Shown in pieces: positions 9,292 to 17,685 of a stretch of 36,151 nucleotides of DNA. Position numbers and translations under genes: made by a program. The stretch is from Saprospiraceae bacterium (GTDB lineage Bacteria; Bacteroidota; Bacteroidia; Chitinophagales; Saprospiraceae), in NCBI GenBank assembly GCA_025056735.1, contig JANWVR010000046.1, forward strand, positions 1 to 36,151, written 5' to 3'. The notes under the pieces are model-generated. The model was not told the DNA's origin and searched no databases. It saw only the letters and a program-made list of their open reading frames with translations. How positions within the stretch are numbered: the stretch's first letter is position 1; each line of letters begins with the position of its first letter.

Positions 9292-10032
9292 ATGCTTCGC
9301 GTCTATATTTCATACGATCCAGCCGACAAGGATTATTTGCAAACCTTGCTGCGCTGGCTGCGGCCTTTAGAGCAGAAGTACCAGCTGCACGTGTGGCATA
9401 TTCCTCCAGCACTCCCTACCGGCGAGCAGCCGTATTACTGGGACGATATGCTCAATGAATTGGAGCAGGCGCACCTGTACTTGTTCCTGACTTCGCCCAA
9501 TAGCCAGAAATCCCAGCACGTGCAAAAGGAGGAAATCCCGCGCGCATTAAAACGGCAGGCCAAATTAGGCGAGCACTTAGTACAGTTGTACCGCATCCCG
9601 CTTCCTGGCGCAAACGGCGGCGCCACCCTGATGCGCATGCGCGCACTGGGCATGGCCAAACAAATAGACGACTGGAAAAGCGACTTAGTAGGCTACGAAT
9701 TTCTGACCAAAGACCTCGAAAAAACCATCTGTGAGCTGGAGCGCACCTGGCTGGAAGAAAAGCACCGCACTGGGCTTGTTCCCGCATCTCATTTTGAGGC
9801 TGCGGCTCCTACTGCAAGAGGCAAATTAAAACCCATTCCGGGCTGGTTGAGCCTTTCCTTCGCTCTCGCCATTTTTTATATGGTAACCAGTCTGTATTTC
9901 CGCGAATGCGCGCCGCGCCGCTATCAGGGTCTGCCAGAGGACGCTACTGTGCCCTACGTGCCGCCGCCAAGGCCCTACTCTCGCGAAAATCCTATAACAC
10001 CGCCGCAGCCCGAGCCGCCTCGGCCAGAATAG
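9292..10032 (+). CDS. TIR-like domain protein with C-terminal membrane helix
   Basis: A 246-residue protein. Residues 3-8 (RVYISY) followed by D..DKDYL, a helix LLRWLRPLEQ, and then HVWH resemble the start of bacterial TIR or TIR-like domains (FISYS..D...L..L...L). A second strand, LYLFLTSPN, is followed by a helix with a Glu pair (E80-E81), where TIR NADases keep a catalytic Glu. One hydrophobic helix lies at about 184-206, and a proline-rich tail of about 40 residues follows. I chose the ATG at 9292 because residues upstream of it (from 9250) are not part of the fold. No effector or sensor partner gene lies beside it, so a defence role is unproven; a membrane-tethered signalling or scaffold protein is equally possible. 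Confidence 0.75.
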   Translation: MLRVYISYDPADKDYLQTLLRWLRPLEQKYQLHVWHIPPALPTGEQPYYWDDMLNELEQAHLYLFLTSPNSQKSQHVQKEEIPRALKRQAKLGEHLVQLYRIPLPGANGGATLMRMRALGMAKQIDDWKSDLVGYEFLTKDLEKTICELERTWLEEKHRTGLVPASHFEAAAPTARGKLKPIPGWLSLSFALAIFYMVTSLYFRECAPRRYQGLPEDATVPYVPPPRPYSRENPITPPQPEPPRPE

Positions 10033-10089
10033 CGTCTGGTTTATGCCTTTAGACATTCAAAGGCAGCAGAACAATCGCGCCTTTCCCCG

Positions 10090-10097
10090 TACCTTCG
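10090..10097 (+). promoter_or_regulatory. Candidate -7 promoter element for gyrA
   Basis: TACCTTCG differs from TAnnTTTG at one base. It sits about 68 bases before the gyrA ATG, after the TIR-like gene has ended, and would give gyrA-pyrR-pyrB its own start. Confidence 0.3.
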
Positions 10098-10164
10098 CGC
10101 GCCGATTGAGTTGACCATTTTCTAAATCAGGCTGCTCGGCCTGCCGAAACGCTACTCCGCACGC

Positions 10165-12639
10165 ATGGACACGAAGATTGTTCCTATCAGCATCGAAGAC
10201 GAGCTCAAAACCGCGTACATTGACTATTCCATGTCGGTCATCGTCAGCCGCGCGCTGCCCGATGTGCGCGACGGTCTCAAACCTGTGCATCGGCGTGTGT
10301 TGTACGGCATGAAGGCAGACCTGAATTTGTCTTACAACAAGCCCTACGTAAAATCGGCCCGCATCGTGGGTGCTGTGCTGGGCAATTACCACCCGCACGG
10401 CGATAGTTCCGTTTACGACACGATGGTGCGTCTTGCGCAGGAATGGAGCATGCGCTACCCCTTAGTGGATGGCCAGGGCAACTTCGGCTCTATGGACGGC
10501 GACAGTCCGGCAGCTATGCGTTACACGGAGGCGCGGTTGCGACGCATTGCTGAGGAGATGCTGGAAGACATTGATAGGGAAACCGTAGACTTTCAGTTTA
10601 ATTTCGACGACTCGCTCAAAGAGCCGACGGTATTACCTACTAAATTTCCGAACCTGTTGGTCAACGGCGCTAGCGGTATTGCTGTGGGTATGGCCACCAA
10701 CATGATGCCCCACAATTTGCGCGACGCCTGTGCTGCCGTTATTGCCGCTGTACGCAATCCGGATATCGGCATCGAAGAATTGATTCAAATCATCCAGGCG
10801 CCGGACTTCCCTACCGGCGGCATCATCTTCGGCCTCTCCGGTGTCCGCGAGGCATATCTAACAGGCAAGGGCCGTGTAGTGGTGCGCTCGAAGGCTGAAA
10901 TTGAAGTGGACGACAAAGGGCGCGAGACCATTATTGTAACGGAGATCCCATATATGGTCAACAAGGCCATGCTTATCAGCAAGATAGCGGAGCTGGTCAA
11001 TGAAAAAAAGATCACAGGCATCTCCGATGTGCGCGACGAGTCGAACCGCGAGGGTGTGCGTGTTGTGATTGAAATCCGGCGCGATGCGGCGGCTAACGTT
11101 GTGCTGAGCCAGCTGTTCAAGCTGACGCCGCTGCAGACGAGCTACGGTATTCAGAATATTGCCTTAGTGGGCGGGCGCCCGCGCACGTTGAATTTGAAGG
11201 AGCTGATAGATGAGTTTATCAAATTCCGGCTCGAAGTGGTGGTGCGGCGCACGCGCTACGAGTTGCGCAAAGCCGAGGAGCGCGCGCACATTTTGGAAGG
11301 TCTGCTCATTGCATTAGACCACTTGGACGAAGTCATCGCGCTCATCCGCGGCTCGCGCGATGTGGAGGAGGCGCGCCAGGGCCTCATGGAGCGTTTTGGC
11401 CTGACCGACGCCCAGGCGCGCGCCATTCTGGCCATGCGCCTGCAACAGCTGACCGGGCTGGAGCGCGATAAATTGCGCGAAGAGTACGAGGAGTTGCAGC
11501 GCAAAATTGCTGAATTGAACGCTATTCTGGCCGACGAAGGGCTACAACGCGGCATCATCGAGCGGGAATTGACCGAAATTTCAGAGCGCTACGGCGACGA
11601 TCGCCGCACGGCCATCGAGATGGACGAGGCCGATATCCACATGGAGGACCTCATTGAGGACGAGCAGGTGGTCATTACTATCAGCCATGCGGGCTACATC
11701 AAGCGCACGCCCGTCACCGAATACCGCGCCCAAAACCGCGGCGGGCGTGGCGTGCAGGGCGTACGCACGCGTGAAGAAGACTTTGTGGAGCACCTATTTG
11801 TGGCCACCAACCACCAGACGCTGCTGCTCTTCACCGAACGCGGCCGCTGCCATTGGCTGAAGGTGTATGAAATCCCGGAAGGCGGTAAAAACACTGCCGG
11901 ACGTGTCATTCAAAACCTGCTTAACATTCCCAAAGAGGACAGGGTACGCGCCTATATTATTTTAGAGAAAAAATTAGACGACGAGGAGTTCATCAACAGC
12001 CACTACATTTTCTTCTGCACTAAGCGCGGCATTGTGAAGAAGACGTTACTCGAGGCTTACTCGCGCCCGCGCCAGGACGGCATCATTGCCATTGAAATCA
12101 ATGAAGGCGACAGCCTCATTGAGGCCAAACTGACGAACGGCAGCAACGAGATCTGGATGGCTGTGCGCAGCGGCCGGGCCGCCCGTTTCCGCGAGCAGGA
12201 TGTGCGTCCAATGGGTCGGGCCGTCGTGGGCATTCGGGGCATTCAGGTGGACGACGAAGAGCACGACCACGTGGTGGGTATGGTCAGCGTCACCCCCGAT
12301 GACCCGAATGTTACCATTCTGGTGGTCTCGGAGAAAGGATTGGCCAAACGCTCGCCGATGGATGAGTACCCTCTTTACGGTCGTGGCAGCAAGGGCGTGA
12401 AAACGCTGCAAGTTACCGAGCGAACGGGTGCGCTCGTCGCTATCAAGGCGGTTACGGAGGAGGACGATTTGATGATCACGACTGCCGCCGGCGTTACCAT
12501 TCGAACGCATGTGAAAGACATCCCCGTCCTGGGCCGCTCCACTCAAGGGGTTAAGGTCATTCGTCTGGACGAGGGCGACCAGATCGCTGACGTGGCTGTC
12601 GTCAGGCCGGAAGAAGACGAAAACGGACAGGCATCATGA
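10165..12639 (+). CDS. gyrA: DNA gyrase subunit A
   Basis: An 824-residue subunit of the type II topoisomerase that introduces negative supercoils with GyrB. The N-terminal breakage-reunion domain contains the catalytic Tyr at residue 120 (AAMRYTEARL). The quinolone-determining segment HPHGDSSVYD spans 76-85 and keeps Ser and Asp at the usual resistance positions, so it looks wild type. The C-terminal beta-pinwheel carries a GyrA-box, QNRGGRG, at 523-529; its presence argues for gyrase rather than topoisomerase IV ParC. Its TGA overlaps the pyrR ATG (ATGA), so translation of the two is probably coupled. Confidence 0.95.
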   Translation: MDTKIVPISIEDELKTAYIDYSMSVIVSRALPDVRDGLKPVHRRVLYGMKADLNLSYNKPYVKSARIVGAVLGNYHPHGDSSVYDTMVRLAQEWSMRYPLVDGQGNFGSMDGDSPAAMRYTEARLRRIAEEMLEDIDRETVDFQFNFDDSLKEPTVLPTKFPNLLVNGASGIAVGMATNMMPHNLRDACAAVIAAVRNPDIGIEELIQIIQAPDFPTGGIIFGLSGVREAYLTGKGRVVVRSKAEIEVDDKGRETIIVTEIPYMVNKAMLISKIAELVNEKKITGISDVRDESNREGVRVVIEIRRDAAANVVLSQLFKLTPLQTSYGIQNIALVGGRPRTLNLKELIDEFIKFRLEVVVRRTRYELRKAEERAHILEGLLIALDHLDEVIALIRGSRDVEEARQGLMERFGLTDAQARAILAMRLQQLTGLERDKLREEYEELQRKIAELNAILADEGLQRGIIERELTEISERYGDDRRTAIEMDEADIHMEDLIEDEQVVITISHAGYIKRTPVTEYRAQNRGGRGVQGVRTREEDFVEHLFVATNHQTLLLFTERGRCHWLKVYEIPEGGKNTAGRVIQNLLNIPKEDRVRAYIILEKKLDDEEFINSHYIFFCTKRGIVKKTLLEAYSRPRQDGIIAIEINEGDSLIEAKLTNGSNEIWMAVRSGRAARFREQDVRPMGRAVVGIRGIQVDDEEHDHVVGMVSVTPDDPNVTILVVSEKGLAKRSPMDEYPLYGRGSKGVKTLQVTERTGALVAIKAVTEEDDLMITTAAGVTIRTHVKDIPVLGRSTQGVKVIRLDEGDQIADVAVVRPEEDENGQAS

Positions 12640-13184
12640 GTTCAGAGGGCAAACTCCTGCTCAGCGACGAACGCTTCCGGCTAACCATCGAGCGGCTCTG
12701 CCATCAGGTACTGGAAGACTGGGAAGGCTTCCAAGGCGCCTGTGTTGTCGGCATTCAGCCGCGCGGCGTGCCCTTAGCCGACCGCATCTATCAGCAATTA
12801 AGCACACTTACCAGGCGCGACGACATTCCCTACGGCCGCTTAGACATCACGTTTTATCGCGACGATTTCCGCCTGCGTGACACCCCATTAACACCCTACC
12901 CTAATGAAATGAACTTCCTCATTTCCAATAAAAAAGTTCTCCTCGTAGACGACGTCCTCTACACCGGCCGCACCATACAGGCTGCGCTGGCTGCTCTACA
13001 GCACTACGGACGCCCTGAGCGAATAGAACTCATGGCCTTAGTGGATAGGCGCTTCAACCGTCACCTGCCCATTCAGGCCGACTACGTGGGCTTAGTTGTG
13101 GATGCCTTAGACGAAGCCTACGTCAAAGTGCACTGGCAGGAAACACACGGGCGCGACGAAGTGCTCTTCTTTGAAAAACGATAG
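12636..13184 (+). CDS. pyrR: PyrR-type pyrimidine regulator / uracil phosphoribosyltransferase
   Basis: A 182-residue PRTase-fold protein. The PRPP-binding loop is VLLVDDVLYTGRTIQAAL, about residues 101-118. An early VVGIQPRGVPLA segment and late VDRRFNRHLPI and DYVG motifs are typical of PyrR. In Firmicutes PyrR binds pyr mRNA and has weak uracil phosphoribosyltransferase activity. Here it overlaps gyrA by four bases and ends nine bases before pyrB, so its place in pyrimidine metabolism is well supported by context. No room exists between gyrA and pyrR for a leader attenuator, so if it regulates RNA, the target lies elsewhere. Confidence 0.92.
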   Translation: MSSEGKLLLSDERFRLTIERLCHQVLEDWEGFQGACVVGIQPRGVPLADRIYQQLSTLTRRDDIPYGRLDITFYRDDFRLRDTPLTPYPNEMNFLISNKKVLLVDDVLYTGRTIQAALAALQHYGRPERIELMALVDRRFNRHLPIQADYVGLVVDALDEAYVKVHWQETHGRDEVLFFEKR

Positions 13185-13193
13185 CCTACCAGC

Positions 13194-14120
13194 ATGAAAA
13201 CTCTCAGCACGCGCCACCTCATTGGCATCAAAGACCTGACCGAGGACGACATTCACCTCATTTTTGAGACGGCCGACAATTTTAAAGAGGTCATCAATCG
13301 GCCCATCAAGAAGGTGCCTTCGCTGCGCGACATTACGGTGGCCAACCTGTTCTTTGAGAGCAGCACGCGCACGCGGGTGTCGTTTGAGCTGGCTGAGCGC
13401 CGCCTGAGCGCCGACATCGTCAACTTCACAGCCTCTACCAGCAGTGTCAGTAAGGGTGAAACGCTGTTAGATACAGTGAACAACATCTTGGCCATGAAGG
13501 TGGACATGGTGGTCATGCGCCATCCGGCGCCGGGCGCCTGCGCCTTTCTGAGTCGCCGCGTCTCAGCCAACATCATCAATGCCGGTGACGGCACACACGA
13601 ACACCCTACGCAAGCGCTACTGGACGCCTACTCCATTCGCGAGCGACTGGGCAACGTGGCGGGCAAGAAAGTAGCCATTATTGGCGATATCCTGCACAGC
13701 CGTGTGGCGCTAAGCAACGTCTTTTGCCTGCAAAAACTCGGCGCCCGCGTGCGCGTGTGTGGCCCACCTACGCTGATACCGAAATATTACCCCGCGCTGG
13801 GCGTAGAGGTCTCGCACAACGTGCGCGAAACGCTGGCCTGGTGCGACGTGGCCAACGTCTTGCGCATCCAGATGGAACGCCAGGACATCCGCTACTTTCC
13901 CAGCCTGCGCGAATACCACCAGTACTTTGGCATCACCCGCCAAATGCTCGACGCGCTGGAACACGACATCGTCCTGATGCACCCAGGCCCTATCAACCGT
14001 GGCGTGGAGCTCACTTCCGACGTGGCCGATAGCCGTCAGAGCATCATTTTGCAACAGGTCGAAAACGGCGTCGCTATTCGCATGGCCGTGCTCTATCTGC
14101 TTGCCGCTGAGCGCGTTTAG
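13194..14120 (+). CDS. pyrB: Aspartate carbamoyltransferase catalytic chain
   Basis: A 308-residue enzyme that joins carbamoyl phosphate and aspartate, the committed step of pyrimidine synthesis, in the cytosol. The carbamoyl-phosphate loop STRTR is at residues 57-61. The HPTQALLDAY motif comes after residue 130, an HSRVA segment follows, and HPGPINRGVE near the C-terminus marks ATCase rather than ornithine carbamoyltransferase. The length equals the usual catalytic chain. No regulatory chain pyrI follows; the next gene is a CBS protein after a 113-base gap, so the enzyme may work as a catalytic trimer alone unless pyrI lies elsewhere. Confidence 0.95.
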   Translation: MKTLSTRHLIGIKDLTEDDIHLIFETADNFKEVINRPIKKVPSLRDITVANLFFESSTRTRVSFELAERRLSADIVNFTASTSSVSKGETLLDTVNNILAMKVDMVVMRHPAPGACAFLSRRVSANIINAGDGTHEHPTQALLDAYSIRERLGNVAGKKVAIIGDILHSRVALSNVFCLQKLGARVRVCGPPTLIPKYYPALGVEVSHNVRETLAWCDVANVLRIQMERQDIRYFPSLREYHQYFGITRQMLDALEHDIVLMHPGPINRGVELTSDVADSRQSIILQQVENGVAIRMAVLYLLAAERV

Positions 14121-14162
14121 CGCAGCCTCGCATCTTTCTTAGCATTAATTCTTGCCCGCGCA

Positions 14163-14194
14163 TTTGTCCACATGCGCAAAGCGTCCTACTTTGG
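14163..14194 (+). promoter_or_regulatory. Candidate promoter for the CBS-domain gene
   Basis: TTTG at 14163-14166 is followed after 20 bases by TACTTTGG (from 14187), close to the Bacteroidota -33/-7 arrangement. It lies about 40 bases before the ATG at 14234, so the CBS gene is probably not only read through from pyrB. Confidence 0.4.
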
Positions 14195-14233
14195 GCCGCG
14201 ATTTTTTTAGGATAAAAAACAGTTAGCTGGCCT

Positions 14234-14659
14234 ATGATGAACGAAACCATTGACACCATCATGAGCACCAAGCTCATCACCCTGACGCCGGACGATACGC
14301 TGGGTAAGGCGCGTGAAATTTTAATGACTAAGCGTATTCACCACCTACCCGTCGTAGAAGGCAAAAAGCTGGTCGGGATGATAACTGCGTGGGATATGTT
14401 CAAGATCGGCAAATCGGCAGACGAGTACCAGCACACGAAGGTGCGCGACGTCATGACGACTAAGCTGGCTACCCTGGAGCCTCATCAGCACATTGGGGCA
14501 GCTGCGGAAGTGCTTATGGAACATCTTTTTCACGCCATACCTATCGTCAACGACGAAGGGCACTTAGTAGGCATCATCACCAGCTACGACATCTTGCGCT
14601 ATTCCTACAACAAGGAGTACCCGGAGAACTTAGAAAAGTTTATTCCTGAGAACATGTAG
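14234..14659 (+). CDS. Two-CBS-domain protein
   Basis: A 141-residue cytosolic protein consisting almost wholly of a Bateman pair. The first CBS domain (about 5-60) has IMSTKLITLTPDDTL and HHLPVVEGKKLVGMIT; the second (about 68-128) has VMTTKLATLEPHQHI and HAIPIVNDEGHLVGIIT. Such pairs bind adenosine nucleotides and act as energy sensors, usually controlling a partner protein. No partner domain is fused here and the neighbours do not name one. The start could be the first or second of two adjacent ATG codons (14234 or 14237). A separate promoter-like element precedes it. Confidence 0.85.
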   Translation: MMNETIDTIMSTKLITLTPDDTLGKAREILMTKRIHHLPVVEGKKLVGMITAWDMFKIGKSADEYQHTKVRDVMTTKLATLEPHQHIGAAAEVLMEHLFHAIPIVNDEGHLVGIITSYDILRYSYNKEYPENLEKFIPENM

Positions 14660-14755
14660 CAATAGACAGGATGCAGTGCCTGCGCTGTTCGGGACGCTTT
14701 TTGCAGAACTATTCAACTCTATAGCAGCAACCCTGTTTAAGGGGGCAAAAAAGCT

Positions 14756-15256
14756 ATGGGTGTATATTCCTTAGAGCGTGTACAGCGCCTGCCAATTTCA
14801 ATAGAGGAAGCTTGGGACTTTTTCTCCTCTCCGCTTAATTTGCGCGATATCACGCCTCCTTACATGCAATTTCAGGTGCTTTCCGACCCGCGTTGGGTGG
14901 GTCGCATGTACCCGGGTCAGATTATCACGTACACCGTCCGCCCTGTGCTGGGCATTCCGCTGTTCTGGATGACCGAAATCACCCATGTGCGCGAAGGCGA
15001 GTTTTTTGTGGACGAGCAGCGCATTGGTCCATATGCGTTATGGCACCATCAGCATCATTTTCGGCCCATCGAGGGTGGTGTCGAGATGACTGACTTAGTG
15101 CATTACCGCCTGCCATTAGGGCCGCTGGGTGCATTAGCACATGCGCTCTTTGTTCGCCGACAGTTAGAGGAGATTTTCGACTACCGCTATCAAGTGTTGG
15201 AAAAGCGCTTCGGTCGCATGGATGCTGTGCCAAAAGCAACATCAGCGGCTGTGTAG
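14756..15256 (+). CDS. SRPBCC-family protein
   Basis: A 166-residue protein with the opening pattern of the START/SRPBCC helix-grip fold: L.R.Q.LPISIEEAWDFFSSPLNLRDITPP, then a beta-rich middle with WMTEITHV and a C-terminal helix (ALFVRRQLEEIFDYRYQVLEKRF). In related bacterial proteins this fold binds a hydrophobic ligand in a cavity; no substrate can be named. No signal peptide. It follows the CBS gene by 96 bases on the same strand and may share its transcript. Some database entries label relatives as cell division inhibitors, which I would not adopt without evidence. Confidence 0.8.
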   Translation: MGVYSLERVQRLPISIEEAWDFFSSPLNLRDITPPYMQFQVLSDPRWVGRMYPGQIITYTVRPVLGIPLFWMTEITHVREGEFFVDEQRIGPYALWHHQHHFRPIEGGVEMTDLVHYRLPLGPLGALAHALFVRRQLEEIFDYRYQVLEKRFGRMDAVPKATSAAV

Positions 15257-15649
15257 GAGAACAGGCGTCCTCACGCCAGCTTCAACAGCTTTCGCAGACA
15301 GGAGGAGGGTATTGCCAACAGCCTGAAACAGTTGTCCGGGCCAGAGCAGAATGCCTCTTCAAACGCACCCCACACGGCACGGACGTTGGAAACCCTGCTG
15401 GCCTCATGCTTAAAAAGAATTACAGGGGCTCGGAAAAAGAACCGTTTGACCCCTTGGAGAGGCTGCCAGGCCATAAAAATGGCGCAAGCAAGCGAAAAAG
15501 CCTGCCTGCGCCTATCGTTTTCAACGTGATCCTCCCTTGTCACGTGGACAATTCCGGTTCACCAGCCGCTTTTAATTTAGCCTCAAAAATGTAGGGACTT
15601 CTACGCGAAAACAAGCACAAAAACACGCGGTTTTTCGCGCGCAGAGGTC
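15257..15649. other. Intergenic region without a supported gene
   Basis: About 390 bases between the SRPBCC gene and a minus-strand orphan. Short frames on both strands look like chance. It contains small hairpins, including GCCAT/ATGGC at 15470-15483 and the larger one at 15604-15639. Confidence 0.5.
15604..15639 (-). terminator. Possible terminator of the minus-strand orphan
   Basis: CGCGAAAA at 15604-15611 pairs with TTTTCGCG at 15632-15639 around a 20-base loop, 11 bases past the stop of the gene at 15650-16096. The stem is short and no clean T-run follows, so the call is weak. Confidence 0.3.
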
Positions 15650-16096
15650 TTATCGAAAGGCCTCAATCTTGGTATTGCTTCGCGGTAAGACTTTGATTTT
15701 CAGTGGCCCACTGTCTTCAATGAAGAATTGCGCCTCGAAGTTGAAGCCGCTTTTTTGATACAAAAGTGTTTGGTTTTGCACGCTGAAATCCTGGGCATTC
15801 GTATTGCCGCAAACGCCGAATAGGGCCACTTTTCCCCCAGGAGCATCGTACTGGACGAGGAATTCGACGTCTCCTACGACTAAGCGCGTCGTCGGATACG
15901 TTCCTCCAACAGTTGCCCAAGGGAAGGTGTAGGCCGAGTCAGCGGAGGCCGCTGGCTGGTGATAGTAGCGGTTGTTCAACTGGTTGCATAATGGCTCGGT
16001 GGTTGAGGGCGGAGCTACAGCTAGTATCACATCTAAAATAATGATGTAGATAAAAGGCGCCCAGATGTTTAGAAATAGTGGATGGTGGTTTAACAT
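15650..16096 (-). CDS. Small membrane-anchored or secreted orphan
   Basis: A 148-residue protein. Residues 5-27 form one hydrophobic stretch (LFLNIWAPFIYIIILDVILAVA) that could be a signal peptide or an anchor. The remainder looks beta-rich with two Cys residues, one in the LCNQLNN segment and one in FGVCGNTN. No family is recognised. Its ATG at 16096-16094 lies inside the TAACATTG promoter-like element for the divergent gene at 16141, so the two transcripts would start very close together or interfere. It could be a false frame, but the coherent N-terminal hydrophobic segment followed by a soluble domain argues for a real gene. Confidence 0.55.
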   Translation of the reverse strand: MLNHHPLFLNIWAPFIYIIILDVILAVAPPSTTEPLCNQLNNRYYHQPAASADSAYTFPWATVGGTYPTTRLVVGDVEFLVQYDAPGGKVALFGVCGNTNAQDFSVQNQTLLYQKSGFNFEAQFFIEDSGPLKIKVLPRSNTKIEAFR

Positions 16097-16098
16097 TG
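16091..16098 (+). promoter_or_regulatory. Candidate -7 promoter element for helical paralogue 2
   Basis: TAACATTG, with a TTTA about 19 bases upstream (16068-16071), lies about 43 bases before the ATG at 16141. If real, translation cannot begin at the earlier ATG at 16078, which agrees with the alignment to paralogue 1. Confidence 0.4.
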
Positions 16099-16140
16099 CA
16101 GCGAAATTTGGTTAGATTTCAAAAACGGATTGCATTTCAT

Positions 16141-17685
16141 ATGTTACAATCGGACTTGGTGGAGGACTTGCTGGCATTCACGGAGGAGGACAAGGCACGC
16201 TTAATGCTTTTTTTAGACTCGCCTTATTTTCAAGATGGTGAGAATTGCAATAGAGAGCGCCAGTTTCTGCTGTACCTACTCACCTCGCTTGCTCACCCGA
16301 AAGAGGAGGAGCGCGTTCTGCTGCTAGAGCGTAAGCAAATTTTCAAGGCAATTTTTGGTCTAAAAGATTTTAACGAAGGCCAACTCAATCGATTGCAATA
16401 CGCCGCTGCTGCCCGACTGCGGGCCTTTATCCAGATGGAAGCCACCGGAAGAGTAGCTCGGAAGGAGGAAGTTGACCTGGCCGGAGTGATTGATTTTTTT
16501 TTGGACCGGGGCGCCACAGAAGTAGCAGCGCGATACGTACGCCAATTAAAACGCCATATGCAACAATGGGGTTCCATTGGTCATGAAACAGAACAAAAAA
16601 TTTTGACGGCTCACCGAACTCTCTCCCGATTTCATATTACCGTCTCTAATCAGGGAAAAGACTCACATCTTCCTGAAGCTTTGGAGGTCTTGGAGCACTT
16701 GTATCTCATGCAGCGCGCCGACCTGCTGTTAACCCTGCTCAATTTGGAGGCTCAGCGCGGCCCACTTGAAGTGTCTTCGGCGCCTTATGTCGCTGCTTTT
16801 TTCCGGGACTCTCAAGGCGCCAGATGGTTTGAAACGGAAACCGGGCGCTTGTACGCCACAGCGCTGCGCATGATGGCGGGAACACCTGAGGAGAGCCAGG
16901 CCGCTTTCGATGAGCTCATGCGCTTGTTCATAGAATATCAGGAGAAGATTGAGGACTATGAGCGCGAGCGCTTAGAAGCGTTGCTCTTTAACTTCTGCGT
17001 CCGCCACTTCGGCCAGCAGAAATATCGAGAGCACCTGTTGCAATTCTATCTGCATCAGGCCAATAAGCTGACGCGCTCTCCTCAAGGGTTTATTCGCTCC
17101 GATGTGTTCATCAGCCTGATGCGTATGGGACTATACGTAAAAGACCTGAACTTTGTTCGGAAGTTGATAGAGCAATGCCAAAACAAGGTCTATGGCCCGG
17201 ACGCTCCGGCCATGTACCACAAATTTGCCCTGGCGCACTTAGCCTTTGAAGAGGGCAATTATTTGGAGTCGCTGGCTTTGCTCAGGACAACACGTTTGGA
17301 AGACCTCACCTTCCAATACATTTTGCGCGTGTTGGAGATAAAAAACGCCTACGAGTTGGGTGACCACACCATGATAGAAAGCCGGCTTCACGCCATGCGC
17401 ATAGCGCTGGAGCGCGACAGGCAACGCAGGAAGTCTGTAGCATCGCAGGATTCTATTGAAAGGAAACGCCCGTGTCTTCCTCCTCGGCGCTACGAGGATT
17501 TTAAAAATTTCCATCAGATAGTTCAGCGCTTATGGCGCATAGCTACGTTACCCAGTAAAGCCGGAAGGCAGAAGAAGGCGCGCCGGTTGCAGGAGTACCT
17601 TCAAAATTTGCCCAGCCCCATAGAGGCACACTGGCTCCGCTCCAAGTTAGGCCAGCTACAGGAGGGCGCGCTTACTGTGGGATGA
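16141..17685 (+). CDS. Helical orphan protein, paralogue 2
   Basis: A 514-residue soluble, mostly helical protein with no named domain. It aligns end to end in style with the protein at 558-2288. Over the first 46 residues 13 are identical without gaps (M..S.LV..L, T, L..F..SP.F, YL), and the C-termini share YELG, P.RR and WLR.K...L. The alignment fixes the start at 16141; the longer frame from 16078 adds 21 residues with no counterpart in the paralogue. Its 3' end overlaps the opposite-strand DUF4230 gene by 14 bases. The sequence is less GC-rich in its first third than paralogue 1, so the two copies are old and diverged. Function unknown. Confidence 0.8.
   Translation: MLQSDLVEDLLAFTEEDKARLMLFLDSPYFQDGENCNRERQFLLYLLTSLAHPKEEERVLLLERKQIFKAIFGLKDFNEGQLNRLQYAAAARLRAFIQMEATGRVARKEEVDLAGVIDFFLDRGATEVAARYVRQLKRHMQQWGSIGHETEQKILTAHRTLSRFHITVSNQGKDSHLPEALEVLEHLYLMQRADLLLTLLNLEAQRGPLEVSSAPYVAAFFRDSQGARWFETETGRLYATALRMMAGTPEESQAAFDELMRLFIEYQEKIEDYERERLEALLFNFCVRHFGQQKYREHLLQFYLHQANKLTRSPQGFIRSDVFISLMRMGLYVKDLNFVRKLIEQCQNKVYGPDAPAMYHKFALAHLAFEEGNYLESLALLRTTRLEDLTFQYILRVLEIKNAYELGDHTMIESRLHAMRIALERDRQRRKSVASQDSIERKRPCLPPRRYEDFKNFHQIVQRLWRIATLPSKAGRQKKARRLQEYLQNLPSPIEAHWLRSKLGQLQEGALTVG

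Noticed and set aside
9250-10032. TIR-based defence island
   Set aside because: No SAVED, SLOG, SIR2, Argonaute, nuclease or mobile-element genes adjoin it; the neighbours are housekeeping and surface genes.
10390-10422. Quinolone-resistance change in gyrA
   Set aside because: The HPHGDSSVYD segment keeps Ser and Asp at the key positions, so no resistance substitution is seen.
12600-13200. PyrR-binding attenuator before pyrR or pyrB
   Set aside because: The gaps are an overlap of four bases and nine bases, too short for any leader hairpin.
15271-15543. Minus-strand 90-residue frame in the gap after the SRPBCC gene
   Set aside because: No domain, signal peptide or promoter, and it overlaps a plus-strand frame of equal quality.
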